DNA of 6,538 nt from Planctomycetota bacterium (GCA_013203365.1 JABMQG010000342.1:1-6538); one strand, 5' to 3'. Shown: positions 1 through 6,401, numbered from the stretch's first letter. Notes: generated by a model not told the origin, from the sequence alone. Program-made: numbers and translations.

Positions 1-2145
1 CTGCATGTACACCGGCATGTTCTGCGCGACGGTGAAGCTGTTCTCGCACACCAGCGGCGCCTGCAACTGCAGATGATCGACCAGGAACTGTTGATTTCTG
101 GGAACGATACGGCGTGAAAAAGAAAAATCTTTCGCCGAGGTCTGCTTGATCCGCCAAGCCTTCAGTCGGACCCCTACGGCGGAGCAGATGTCACCCCAGA
201 TTCCCTTTCGCTCTCCCAGGGCGAAACCGTAATTGAACCGCCCGAGGTTATCGACCAGCAGGGTAAGCTCGTTGACGCCGCGTTGGAGCTTGACGTGCAG
301 CGGCTTGCGCTGTGCGCCCGGGCCGCGCCCCCAGACGCCGGCTCCTCGGCCGTTGATAAACACCGTCGCCCGGTCGGCGCAGCAGGGCAGTACGATGTCC
401 TTGCTGGTCGCACGAGGCATGTCGATGCTAACGCGATACCAACCGTAGCCCTGCAAGGCCCCTTCAGACGCCATGTCGCTCGGGCAGTCAATCCGGGTGA
501 ATGTGGCCGACTTGTCGGTTGGCTCGGTGCAGACGGACCTGACATGCCAGCTGCTCAGTGTTGGAGTATGGACCCTGGCAGGCCTGGTATTGTGACGGAC
601 CCTTTTTGTCGTCAAGTGCCCATCCGGGGCGAAGATGTAGTACTGCTTCGTGCCGGGCGCCAAGGCAAGATCGTCCATCGTCTCACCCACGAATTCCGGG
701 CCGATGATCAGGCTCCCGTCCAAATTCCAGCACCGCTCGGCGAGGGACGAGGCCATGACCACCAGCACAAGACCCTGAAACTCAAGTCGCAAAGGCGAGT
801 TGCCGGTCGGCACCTCCAAGGCGATCTCCGTCCCGTTGATCGAGACCACACCATGTTGGCCCGGCACACCGTGCAAAACCAGCATCTTTGAACAGAACAG
901 GCCCAACGGCATAAGGTTGCTGTAATCCAGCACGTGTGTGTCGGTTAGGGACGCTCTGCTAAAGACGGCGACGGCACCGAAGTGGCTCAGGTCCACGTCC
1001 AACGTTCTGCCGTCGGTGAGAACCACGCGAGCGCTCTTGATCGCGTCGTTACCGTTGTTGGTCACTACTGTTACGTCGCCGTTGACCCCGGTGCATGCGT
1101 AGACGGCAGTGTCGGTCAACGTCGCCGGGGCCATCACGTCACTTGCGGCGGCCAGGATATAGCCCATGTGACTGGCCATCATGTTGACCAGTCGCAGTAC
1201 GGAATACTTCCGCGTCAGGCCGCCGCCTTCCGCTATCGGGGCGTCGTAGTCGTAGCTGGTGGTTATGAAGCCGTAGTCGCCGTTGGGCGCCCGCCCGCCC
1301 CAGAAGGCGAAGTTCGTGCCGCCATGGTACATGTAGTAGTTGATCTGGACGCCAGCGCCTGTCAGCTCCAACGCCCGGCGGGCCGTCTCGCGGGCGTCCT
1401 TGCAGGCGTGCGGACCGCCCCAATGGTCGTACCAGCCGCAGTGGAACTCGGTCGCCAACAGCGGTGCCTCGGGCTGCATTTGGCGGAGCTTCTTGGCCTG
1501 GACCGTAACGTCCTGCCAACCGTTGATGCACTCGATCGTATCGTCGAGCTTGGGGCTCGACAGCAGGTTGCACGTGAGAACCGGAATATCGAACCCGGCT
1601 CGCCGAATTAGTCGCGTTATAAAACTCAGATACTCCTGACGATCCGGCTGGGTCGTCATGAAGTATTCGTTCTCGTTCTGGATGGCGATTATATTGCCGC
1701 CACGGGTAACCTGCAGGTCTGCAAGCTGCGGCAAGAGTTGGCGGAAGTACTTGTCGTAGTAATGCGTATAGATGGCGTTATGGGTGCGATACTGGATGTT
1801 GGCCTTGGCCATCAGCCAGGCCGGCAGGCCGCCGAAATCCCACTCCGCGCATATGTACGGGCCCGGGCGAATGATGACGTACATGCCCAGGTCGCCGGCT
1901 TGCTTGACGAACTCCGCAACGTCAAAATCGCCGGTGAAGCGCCACTGGCCCTCAAGCGGCTCGTGGTAATTCCAGGGTATGTAGGTCTCGATGCAGTTGA
2001 GCCCGCCCCGACGAGCCTTCATCAGGTGGTCGCGCCACAGCGCAGCGGGCATGCGGAAGTAGTGCAACGCACCGCTTACCAGCCAAATGCGATGACCGTT
2101 CACCATGAAACTTCGGTTGTCGTATGTCACCTGGATCATTGGCAT
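1..2145 (-). CDS. GH35 beta-galactosidase, 3' end cut by window edge
   Basis: The minus frame is open from an ATG at 2145 to base 1 (715 codons, no stop), so the C-terminus lies outside the window. Glycoside hydrolase family 35 enzymes cleave terminal beta-galactosides with retention. Residues 5-330 form the TIM barrel. Visible hallmarks are RPGPYICAEWDFGGLP (93-108), IQNENEY (155-161) with predicted acid/base Glu158, ATEFHCGWYDHWG (231-243) with predicted nucleophile Glu233, and HGGTNFAFWGG (274-284). A beta-rich linker follows (about 340-520), then a jelly-roll galactose-binding-like domain (about 560-640) with FINGRGAGVWGRG and LVDNLGRFNYG. A second such domain seems to begin near 655. GAAGG at 2151-2155, five bases before the ATG, supports this start; an in-frame stop lies at about 2209-2211. 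No signal peptide is apparent, so a cytoplasmic enzyme acting on imported oligosaccharides is inferred. Galactosidase specificity is the family default; other galactosides or glucosamine substrates are possible. Confidence 0.93.
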   Translation of the reverse strand, partial: MPMIQVTYDNRSFMVNGHRIWLVSGALHYFRMPAALWRDHLMKARRGGLNCIETYIPWNYHEPLEGQWRFTGDFDVAEFVKQAGDLGMYVIIRPGPYICAEWDFGGLPAWLMAKANIQYRTHNAIYTHYYDKYFRQLLPQLADLQVTRGGNIIAIQNENEYFMTTQPDRQEYLSFITRLIRRAGFDIPVLTCNLLSSPKLDDTIECINGWQDVTVQAKKLRQMQPEAPLLATEFHCGWYDHWGGPHACKDARETARRALELTGAGVQINYYMYHGGTNFAFWGGRAPNGDYGFITTSYDYDAPIAEGGGLTRKYSVLRLVNMMASHMGYILAAASDVMAPATLTDTAVYACTGVNGDVTVVTNNGNDAIKSARVVLTDGRTLDVDLSHFGAVAVFSRASLTDTHVLDYSNLMPLGLFCSKMLVLHGVPGQHGVVSINGTEIALEVPTGNSPLRLEFQGLVLVVMASSLAERCWNLDGSLIIGPEFVGETMDDLALAPGTKQYYIFAPDGHLTTKRVRHNTRPARVHTPTLSSWHVRSVCTEPTDKSATFTRIDCPSDMASEGALQGYGWYRVSIDMPRATSKDIVLPCCADRATVFINGRGAGVWGRGPGAQRKPLHVKLQRGVNELTLLVDNLGRFNYGFALGERKGIWGDICSAVGVRLKAWRIKQTSAKDFSFSRRIVPRNQQFLVDHLQLQAPLVCENSFTVAQNMPVYMQ

Positions 2146-2282
2146 CCGCGCCTTCGGATTGGATCGGCCGAAAAGCGTAGGGTCAGTGTAGCAGCGACAA
2201 AACGACTTTCAATGAAAAACAGGACTTCAAAGGGCGAAATTGCCAGTTGTGCAGCTAAGTACTTTTCACACAGGCTGTTACA

Positions 2283-2311
2283 ATTATATTGGTGTTCTTT
2301 TTGGGAATTGA
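2283..2311 (-). promoter_or_regulatory. possible promoter for the GH35 gene
   Basis: On the minus strand a perfect TATAAT lies at 2288-2283. Seventeen bases upstream is TCAATT (2311-2306), a poor match to TTGACA. This is the AT-rich part of the 238-base gap between tatD and the GH35 gene. It would give a leader of about 130 bases. The -10 box is good and the -35 box weak, so activator dependence is possible but unproven. Confidence 0.3.
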
Positions 2312-2348
2312 CGCCTTGTCCGCTGACTTAAGTGACTTTCGAGGGTGC

Positions 2349-2380
2349 CGATGGCAGAGGCATTACTGTTAGGGGCTTTA
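2349..2380. repeat. imperfect 32-base repeat, copy A (after tatD)
   Basis: This stretch matches 3210-3240 at 27 of 32 aligned columns, with one single-base gap. It begins CGATGGCAGAGGCATT on the plus strand. It lies just 3' of the tatD stop codon and is bracketed by a 7-base inverted repeat, TGACTTT at 2333-2339 and AAAGTCA at 2380-2386. The outer arm includes the tatD stop. No rho-independent terminator shape is seen. Its function is unknown; it may be a dispersed intergenic repeat. Confidence 0.5.
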
Positions 2381-2383
2381 AAG

Positions 2384-3154
2384 TCAGGGGAGGGCGAACA
2401 GCCGTACCGCGTTGGCCGTGGTTTGCTCTAACATGGTCTGCAGCGGCACGTTGCGGACGTCGGCAAGTGTGCGGGCGACGTGAACGACGTGGGCGGGCAC
2501 GTTTGGAAAGACCTTTCGAACCGGCTCGGGTGAGAGGTAAGGCGAGTCGGTCTCGACCAGCAGGCGATCGGCGGGAACTCTCCTGGCGGCGGCGCGATTT
2601 AGGTCGGCCCGCTTGAACGTGACAACCCCGGCAAAACCGATGTGCCAGCCCTGATCGAGAAACTTGTCCACTTCCTCGGCCTGGCCGGTAAAGCTGTGTA
2701 TCACGCCAGTTAGCCGGCCCGCAAAGGCCCGGAGGATCGCCAGCGTGTCGTCGCACGCCTGGCGGGTGTGGACTATCACGGGTTTACCCATTGCCGCCGA
2801 CAGCTCAAGTTGCTCGCTGAAGACTTTTTGTTGCACGCATCGGGGGGAAAAATCGTAGTGGTAGTCCAGGCCGATCTCCCCGACGGCGACGCATTTTCCC
2901 TCGCCGCCGCTGGCGATATCTCGCAACCGCTTGAGGTAGTCTCCGTCGGCGTCCTTGGCCTCGTGCGGGTGTACACCGACGGAAAAGAACACGCCCGCGT
3001 TTCCCCCGGCAAGCTCAGCCGCTGCCATCGCGTCGGCGACGTCTGTTGCCACGGTCACACACGCTGTCACCCCAATGGCCCAAGCTTCGCCGAGAATCTC
3101 AGCTACCCGTCCAACGAACTTCTCACTGGTCAGGTGACAGTGTGTGTCAATCAT
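2384..3154 (-). CDS. tatD: TatD family metal-dependent hydrolase (DNase)
   Basis: A complete 256-residue protein of normal TatD/YcfH length. The family has a TIM-barrel amidohydrolase fold with two metal ions; characterised members are 3'-5' DNases acting in DNA repair or turnover. The full ligand set is visible: His5 and His7 in MIDTHCHL, Glu93 in GEIGLDY, His129 in VIVHTR, His153 in VIHSFTG, and Asp203 in LLVETDSPYL. The loop after the last motif reads PVRKVFPNVPAHV (211-223) rather than the common P-x-RG-x-x-N-x-PA, with one extra residue and the glycine lost; I take this as lineage variation because all ligands are kept. GGAGG at 3160-3164 stands five bases before the ATG. It follows yraN by 83 bases and is probably the last gene of the rpsP operon. 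The exact substrate is not shown by sequence. Confidence 0.93.
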   Translation of the reverse strand: MIDTHCHLTSEKFVGRVAEILGEAWAIGVTACVTVATDVADAMAAAELAGGNAGVFFSVGVHPHEAKDADGDYLKRLRDIASGGEGKCVAVGEIGLDYHYDFSPRCVQQKVFSEQLELSAAMGKPVIVHTRQACDDTLAILRAFAGRLTGVIHSFTGQAEEVDKFLDQGWHIGFAGVVTFKRADLNRAAARRVPADRLLVETDSPYLSPEPVRKVFPNVPAHVVHVARTLADVRNVPLQTMLEQTTANAVRLFALP

Positions 3155-3209
3155 CTCGGCCTCCGATTTGCGATTCCGGCCGACGCCGCCAGATGACCCG
3201 AAAACAAGT

Positions 3210-3240
3210 CGATGGCAGGGGCATTCTGTGAGAGGCTCTA
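3210..3240. repeat. imperfect 32-base repeat, copy B (end of yraN)
   Basis: This 31-base stretch matches 2349-2380 at 27 of 32 aligned columns. It ends with the yraN stop codon (TAG, minus strand, 3240-3238) and so overlaps the gene by three bases. The flanking inverted repeat seen around copy A is not present. Both copies have the same orientation and the same placement relative to a minus-strand stop codon. Function unknown. Confidence 0.5.
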
Positions 3241-3606
3241 GGTAAACGCATCGGGAATGTGCCGAATCTGTGCCTTCTGGCCGGGGCGGATGACGATGGA
3301 GACGACGTCGAAGCGAACGGCCAAGTCGGCCCGGCCGGTCTGGTGAAGGTAGTAGCGGGCAACCTTGCGGTATCGGTCGCGCTTGCGGGTATCAACGGCG
3401 GATTCGGGATCGACGTACGCGTCACAAGAGCGGGTCTTGACCTCGGTGAACACCAGCGTCTGGCCGGTGAGGGCGACCAGGTCGGCCTCGCCGGCCGGGC
3501 AGCGGTAGTTACGGGCAAGAATCTTGCAACCTGCACCTTGTAGTGTCCGGGCGGCCAGGTTCTCCCCGCGCCGGCCGACTGACTCGGCTTGTCTGAATGG
3601 CCACAT
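3238..3606 (-). CDS. yraN: UPF0102 family protein YraN (endonuclease-like fold)
   Basis: A 122-residue protein of the YraN/UPF0102 family, which has a predicted PD-(D/E)xK nuclease-like core and a still unclear cellular role, thought to involve DNA processing. Family motifs in order are VGRRGENLAAR (10-20, Glu15), NYRCPAGEADLVA (33-45, with Glu40 and Asp42), VFTEVKTR (52-59, Glu55 and Lys57), and the C-terminal RFDVV (98-102) and IRHIPDAF (114-121). I chose the ATG at 3606 because GAGGG lies seven bases upstream and the protein then begins close to the conserved region. A TTG at 3633 in the same frame would add nine residues (131 in all) but has no clear ribosome-binding site. yraN next to rpsP-trmD-rplS is a common bacterial arrangement, usually with rnhB between rplS and yraN; rnhB is absent here. 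Confidence 0.9.
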   Translation of the reverse strand: MWPFRQAESVGRRGENLAARTLQGAGCKILARNYRCPAGEADLVALTGQTLVFTEVKTRSCDAYVDPESAVDTRKRDRYRKVARYYLHQTGRADLAVRFDVVSIVIRPGQKAQIRHIPDAFT

Positions 3607-3661
3607 ACCCCGTCCCTCTGGAACGACTCCCAAACTCGCGGACAGGAACTCGCCGGCGGTA

Positions 3662-4075
3662 TCACTTGACCGCGGTTTCAGACTTCCTGTCCACGGTTGC
3701 GGGCTGCTTGGTGGTCTTGCCGGTTTTTTTCTTCTTCTCGCGCAGCACAGTGGCCTTGCCTGTGCGCTGGCGAAGGAAGTAAAGCTTCGCCCGCCGGGTA
3801 TGTGCGGTCCGGACTACCTTAACGTCGGAGACGTGCGGGCTGTGCAGCGGGAATACCCTCTCCACACCCTCGCCGGCGACGATGCGCCGAACCGTGAATG
3901 TTTCGCGGATACCGGAGCCCTTTCTTGCAATTACGATGCCGTTGAAGACCTGGATCCGTTCCTTCTCGCCTTCGATGATCCTGACGGCAACATCCACTGT
4001 GTCGCCGACGTCAAAATTCGGGGTCTTGGCCTTCATGCTGGAGGCGACGGCTTTTTTCATCAGATCCATAGTCAT
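3662..4075 (-). CDS. rplS: 50S ribosomal protein L19
   Basis: A 137-residue L19, a component of the large subunit at the 30S-50S interface. The central body is textbook: [20 protein letters not shown] (21-40), [20 protein letters not shown] (41-60), [20 protein letters not shown] (61-80) and [15 protein letters not shown] (94-108). Beyond the usual C-terminus (about residue 112) there is a tail of some 25 residues starting [11 protein letters not shown], low in complexity and rich in Lys and Thr. This explains the length compared with about 115 in E. coli. AGGAG lies seven bases before the ATG at 4075; a second ATG at 4069 is less well placed. It follows trmD by 45 bases in the same operon. 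Confidence 0.97.
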   Translation of the reverse strand: MTMDLMKKAVASSMKAKTPNFDVGDTVDVAVRIIEGEKERIQVFNGIVIARKGSGIRETFTVRRIVAGEGVERVFPLHSPHVSDVKVVRTAHTRRAKLYFLRQRTGKATVLREKKKKTGKTTKQPATVDRKSETAVK

Positions 4076-4120
4076 GGGATTTCTCCTGCCGGGCCCAATG
4101 CGATCTCTGCCACGGCCTTG

Positions 4121-4837
4121 CTACTGGCGGGCCTCGTTGCCTTGCTGTTTATCCAAAAATTTCTGCCACAAATCCGGTCGTCGCTGCCTGGTACGCAGGT
4201 GCTCCTGCTCGCGGCGCCACGAGGCGATCTTGGCGTGGTCGCCGTCCAACAGAACCTGCGGAACGCTCATGCCTTGGTACACACGCGGGCGAGTGTATTG
4301 AGGGTACTCCAACAGGCCCTGGCTGAATGATTCCTCCGCCAGCGACTGCTCGCTGCCCAAGGCCCCGGGCAGCAGCCGAACCACCGCGTCTAACACGCCC
4401 ATGACTGCTATCTCTCCGCCGGTTAGAACAAAATCGCCCAGGCATATCTCATCGTCGGCAAGGCCCAGGCGAATCCGCTCGTCAAAGCCCTCATACCGGC
4501 CCGCCACCAAGATCAGCCGATCCCGCCGGGCCAACTCGCAGGCGACTTGCTGCGTAAAGGCCCGGCCCTGCGGGCTCATCAGAATCACCTCGCCGCCGGG
4601 GTCGGCCAGGCTGCGAAGGTGTTCGACGGCGTCGAAGATCGGCTGGCACATCATTACCATGCCGGGCCCGCCGCCGAACGGCGCATCGTCAACTTTGCGG
4701 TACCTGTCCTTGGTAAACTCGCGAATGTCCGTGGTAACTATTTCCACGACGCCGGCGTCTTGCGCCCGCTGGATAATGCCGGCACCAAGGACGCCGGCCA
4801 GCATATCCGGAAATAGCGTCAGTATGTCGATGCGCAT
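4121..4837 (-). CDS. trmD: tRNA (guanine-N1-)-methyltransferase TrmD
   Basis: TrmD uses S-adenosylmethionine to make m1G37 beside the anticodon, preventing +1 frameshifts. It is a cytoplasmic SPOUT enzyme working as a dimer. From the ATG at 4837 the protein has 238 residues and starts [10 protein letters not shown], as usual in the family. The trefoil-knot cofactor site shows [12 protein letters not shown] (111-122) and [20 protein letters not shown] (131-150). The C-terminal domain has [11 protein letters not shown] (174-184) and [14 protein letters not shown] (195-208). Arg154, catalytic in H. influenzae and E. coli TrmD, is present in VVRLLPG. At position 169, where those enzymes have the catalytic Asp, this protein has Glu (AEESF). 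An ATG at 4843 would add two residues; an ATG at 4897 would overlap rpsP and add non-family sequence. No Shine-Dalgarno is evident, and a hairpin covers its usual place. Confidence 0.96.
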   Translation of the reverse strand: MRIDILTLFPDMLAGVLGAGIIQRAQDAGVVEIVTTDIREFTKDRYRKVDDAPFGGGPGMVMMCQPIFDAVEHLRSLADPGGEVILMSPQGRAFTQQVACELARRDRLILVAGRYEGFDERIRLGLADDEICLGDFVLTGGEIAVMGVLDAVVRLLPGALGSEQSLAEESFSQGLLEYPQYTRPRVYQGMSVPQVLLDGDHAKIASWRREQEHLRTRQRRPDLWQKFLDKQQGNEARQ

Positions 4838-4845
4838 AGACATTG

Positions 4846-4865
4846 CACATCGCCCGGGCGATGCG
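4846..4865 (-). promoter_or_regulatory. hairpin over the trmD ribosome-binding region
   Basis: The core, 4848-4863, is a perfect 16-base palindrome (CATCGCCCGGGCGATG). In minus-strand RNA it can form an 8-bp stem, including one G-U pair, with a CCGG loop, spanning 4865-4846. It begins seven bases after the rpsP stop codon and ends two bases before the ATG at 4843 (eight before the one at 4837). It therefore fills the position of a Shine-Dalgarno sequence. The inferred effect is lower or coupled translation of trmD relative to the ribosomal protein genes. It is not followed by a U run, so it is not a terminator. Confidence 0.5.
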
Positions 4866-4871
4866 GCGGGC

Positions 4872-5159
4872 CTATCCCGCAGCTTCGACACCGCCATTGG
4901 CCGGGGAGTCAGCAGCCGGCCGGAAACGTTTCAGCAGGTCCGCTACCGTTTCCGTCGGCTGGGCTCCGACGCTCAGCCAGTAGGTGATCCGATCCAGTTT
5001 CAGTCGGATTTGTTTCTTCGGATCCTTGTTGGCCGGGTCGTACCAGCCAAGCTCCTCGATCACCCTGCCGTCACGCGGTTTTCTGCTGTCAACGGCATTC
5101 AGGCGGAAGAAGCTGCGGTGCCTCTGTCCGAATCTCTTCAATCGCAACTTTACGGCCAC
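4872..5159 (-). CDS. rpsP: 30S ribosomal protein S16
   Basis: A 95-residue S16, a small-subunit protein needed for 30S assembly. The match is strong across its length: [20 protein letters not shown] (2-21), [20 protein letters not shown] (22-41), then the [20 protein letters not shown] region (53-72) and VADLLKRF (72-79). A short Ala/Gly-rich tail follows. I chose the GTG at 5159: family proteins begin here, and GGAGG (5167-5171) lies seven bases upstream. The frame remains open to an ATG at 5294, but that extension has no S16 similarity and covers the promoter. It is the first gene of the operon; trmD follows after 34 bases with no rimM between. Confidence 0.97.
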   Translation of the reverse strand: MAVKLRLKRFGQRHRSFFRLNAVDSRKPRDGRVIEELGWYDPANKDPKKQIRLKLDRITYWLSVGAQPTETVADLLKRFRPAADSPANGGVEAAG

Positions 5160-5220
5160 TAGTAAACCTCCACCGCGGTGTACACGCATTTTCAGTTTCA
5201 GCAGGATTAGTGAACCAAGT

Positions 5221-5248
5221 ATTCTAGCATCCGCGGTATCGCTGGCAA
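5221..5248 (-). promoter_or_regulatory. sigma70-type promoter of the rpsP operon
   Basis: On the minus strand TTGCCA (5248-5243, five of six to TTGACA) is followed after 16 bases by TAGAAT (5226-5221, five of six to TATAAT). A TG one base before the -10 box makes it an extended -10. Transcription would start near 5214, giving a leader of about 55 bases before the rpsP GTG. Position and quality both suit a highly expressed ribosomal protein operon. Confidence 0.7.
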
Positions 5249-5310
5249 GGGCAAAATATCGCTCAAATATCGCGCAATTTTCGGCCGGGCGCATTATCCT
5301 TATCCTGCGA

Positions 5311-5332
5311 CAGCAAGTCTTGCGGCAGCAAG
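5311..5332. repeat. CAGCAAG direct repeat with central inverted copy
   Basis: CAGCAAG occurs at 5311-5317 and 5326-5332, with CTTGC at 5319-5323 between them. The centre can pair with either side, giving two mutually exclusive 5-bp hairpins. It sits in the divergent region between rpsP and the membrane protein gene, upstream of the rpsP promoter. It may be an operator, or may be chance; no regulator is identified. Confidence 0.25.
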
Positions 5333-5467
5333 GGTCGGCTATCGGGCCCCAACCGCAAAGTCGATCGTCTCAAGGGCGACGTCTCGGCTGAGGGCTCGCC
5401 TTCGGCCGCAGGCTGTGCGGTTGGCGTGACTGATGAGACCTGATCTGCCACAATGGGAGCCTTGACA

Positions 5468-6256
5468 ATGGGCTACGGAATCTACTTCATGTTCGCGTTC
5501 TGGCTTTTTGCGATCGTCTTCGCCGCCCGAGGGGCACTTGCCATGTGGGGCGGCATTATCAAGCCGAAGACCGTCGCCTGGGCGATACTTCCGGGTACAC
5601 TGGTCGCGGAGATGGCCTGTGCCCTGGGTTGCCTGCTGACCGGGGCACAGGTCCGCCTGCGAAGGCTCACCGACGTGCCTCAGGATAAACCAGACAAAGC
5701 CTTGGACGCCAAGAACGGCATACCATACCTCACCCCGCTACTGACGGGGCTGCTGCCGCTGGTGGCGTGCATTGGGCTTATCGGCCTGCTGAGTGCAGGG
5801 CTAGGTAGGCCGGTGTTCGCCGACCTGTACATGGGCCAAATCGACGCGCCTCGGGATGTGCCTTACCTGTCAAATGCAACCGTCTGGACGATGCTGAACG
5901 ATCAGGTCTGGATCCTCGACGGCCACAGCAGGGCACTGACGGCCTTGCTGAAAGGTTGGCCCTGGCAAAATTGGCGAGCGTGGCTGTTCGAGTACCTGAT
6001 GATATGCTTGGTGCTTTGCATGGCGCCCATACGTCGGCCGTTGAGACCCACGCTGGTGGCCGTGGCCGTGGTGGCGTTTGTTGGGGCGGCGGCCGTGGCG
6101 ATCTTTTCGGCAGAGGCCATGTGGCTGCGACGGCTTTGGCCGCTGCTCAGCTATACCTGGGCCACCGCGCTGCTGGTGCTCACCGTCACGCTATGCGTTC
6201 GAGGCGCCGTCGGCTTGGTGAGAATACTCTTGGGAAAAGAGTCCGCGGGCAAGTAG
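5468..6256 (+). CDS. six-helix membrane protein, possibly a degenerate M50-like protease
   Basis: A 262-residue hydrophobic protein with about six predicted membrane helices, at roughly residues 5-27, 36-58, 88-112, 172-187, 196-216 and 225-250. A hydrophilic loop (about 115-170) lies between helices three and four. I do not recognise it firmly. Helix two reads LPGTLVAEMACALGCLLTG (41-59), which resembles the LPG-x-x-x-HExxH-A-x-x-x-x-x-G pattern of M50-like membrane metalloproteases. Both histidines are replaced (AEMAC, Glu48 kept). YLMICLVLCMAPIRRPLR (176-193) resembles the later YL-x-x-x-x-x-x-MAPS-x-x-D element, with the acidic residue lost. If the relation is true, this is a catalytically dead homologue. 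GGGAG (5455-5459), eight bases before the ATG at 5468, favours that start over the ATG at 5453, which lacks a good site. It diverges from rpsP; no convincing promoter was found. Confidence 0.8.
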   Translation: MGYGIYFMFAFWLFAIVFAARGALAMWGGIIKPKTVAWAILPGTLVAEMACALGCLLTGAQVRLRRLTDVPQDKPDKALDAKNGIPYLTPLLTGLLPLVACIGLIGLLSAGLGRPVFADLYMGQIDAPRDVPYLSNATVWTMLNDQVWILDGHSRALTALLKGWPWQNWRAWLFEYLMICLVLCMAPIRRPLRPTLVAVAVVAFVGAAAVAIFSAEAMWLRRLWPLLSYTWATALLVLTVTLCVRGAVGLVRILLGKESAGK

Positions 6257-6263
6257 GGCCCTC

Positions 6264-6277
6264 CGCACCAAGGTGCG
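6264..6277 (+). other. short inverted repeat after the membrane protein gene
   Basis: CGCACC, AA, GGTGCG is a perfect inverted repeat eight bases after the stop codon at 6254-6256. As RNA it could form a 5-bp stem with a 4-base loop. No U run follows at once (an AT-rich stretch begins near 6286), so it is at best a weak terminator or pause site. Confidence 0.25.
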
Positions 6278-6348
6278 TTGGCGGTGATATATGATATATT
6301 TCTGGAATGTACCCAACCCTCTCAGAAAAAAAGTCTGACGAGGTCGTC

Positions 6349-6384
6349 ATGAATGGCATGAAGCTCGGGAACGCAGTTTCATAA
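6349..6384 (+). CDS. possible 11-codon leader ORF before the nitrilase gene
   Basis: ATG at 6349 opens an 11-residue frame, MNGMKLGNAVS, ending in TAA at 6382-6384. GAGG at 6340-6343, five bases upstream, could serve as a ribosome-binding site, and a small inverted repeat (GACGA-GG-TCGTC, 6337-6348) overlaps it. The stop lies 17 bases before the start of the nitrilase-like gene, a spacing that would allow coupling. The peptide has no run of one amino acid that would suggest attenuation. So short a frame may be chance. Confidence 0.2.
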   Translation: MNGMKLGNAVS

Positions 6385-6401
6385 TTTGATGGAGTAATTA
6401 A

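Noticed and set aside
982..2331. Long plus-strand open frames at 982-1611 and 1738-2331
   Set aside because: They lie antisense to the GH35 gene, show no family motifs, and are open because of GC-rich codon use on the other strand.
2312..2383. Rho-independent terminator after tatD
   Set aside because: The 7-base inverted repeat is 40 bases apart, with no compact GC stem and no U run.
3607..3633. TTG start for yraN at 3633
   Set aside because: No clear ribosome-binding site precedes it, while the ATG at 3606 has GAGGG at good spacing; kept only as an alternative.
3524..4330. Plus-strand open frame of 268 codons
   Set aside because: It runs antisense to the end of yraN, all of rplS and part of trmD, which are unmistakable.
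4838..4897. Upstream ATG for trmD at 4897
   Set aside because: It would overlap the rpsP end by 26 bases and add 20 residues absent from TrmD proteins; the family start [10 protein letters not shown] is at 4837.
4401..5162. Plus-strand open frame of 253 codons
   Set aside because: It is antisense to trmD and rpsP and shows no recognisable protein.
5160..5294. Upstream ATG for rpsP at 5294
   Set aside because: The extra 45 residues have no S16 similarity, include the promoter, and the GTG at 5159 has an excellent GGAGG.
5295..5467. Possible plus-strand promoter for the membrane protein gene
   Set aside because: TTGGCG and TTGCGG hexamers occur, but no acceptable -10 box lies at the right spacing.
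6286..6300. AT-rich GATATATGATATATT as a -10 box
   Set aside because: No -35-like hexamer is found 16-18 bases upstream; it is only a short AT-rich duplication.
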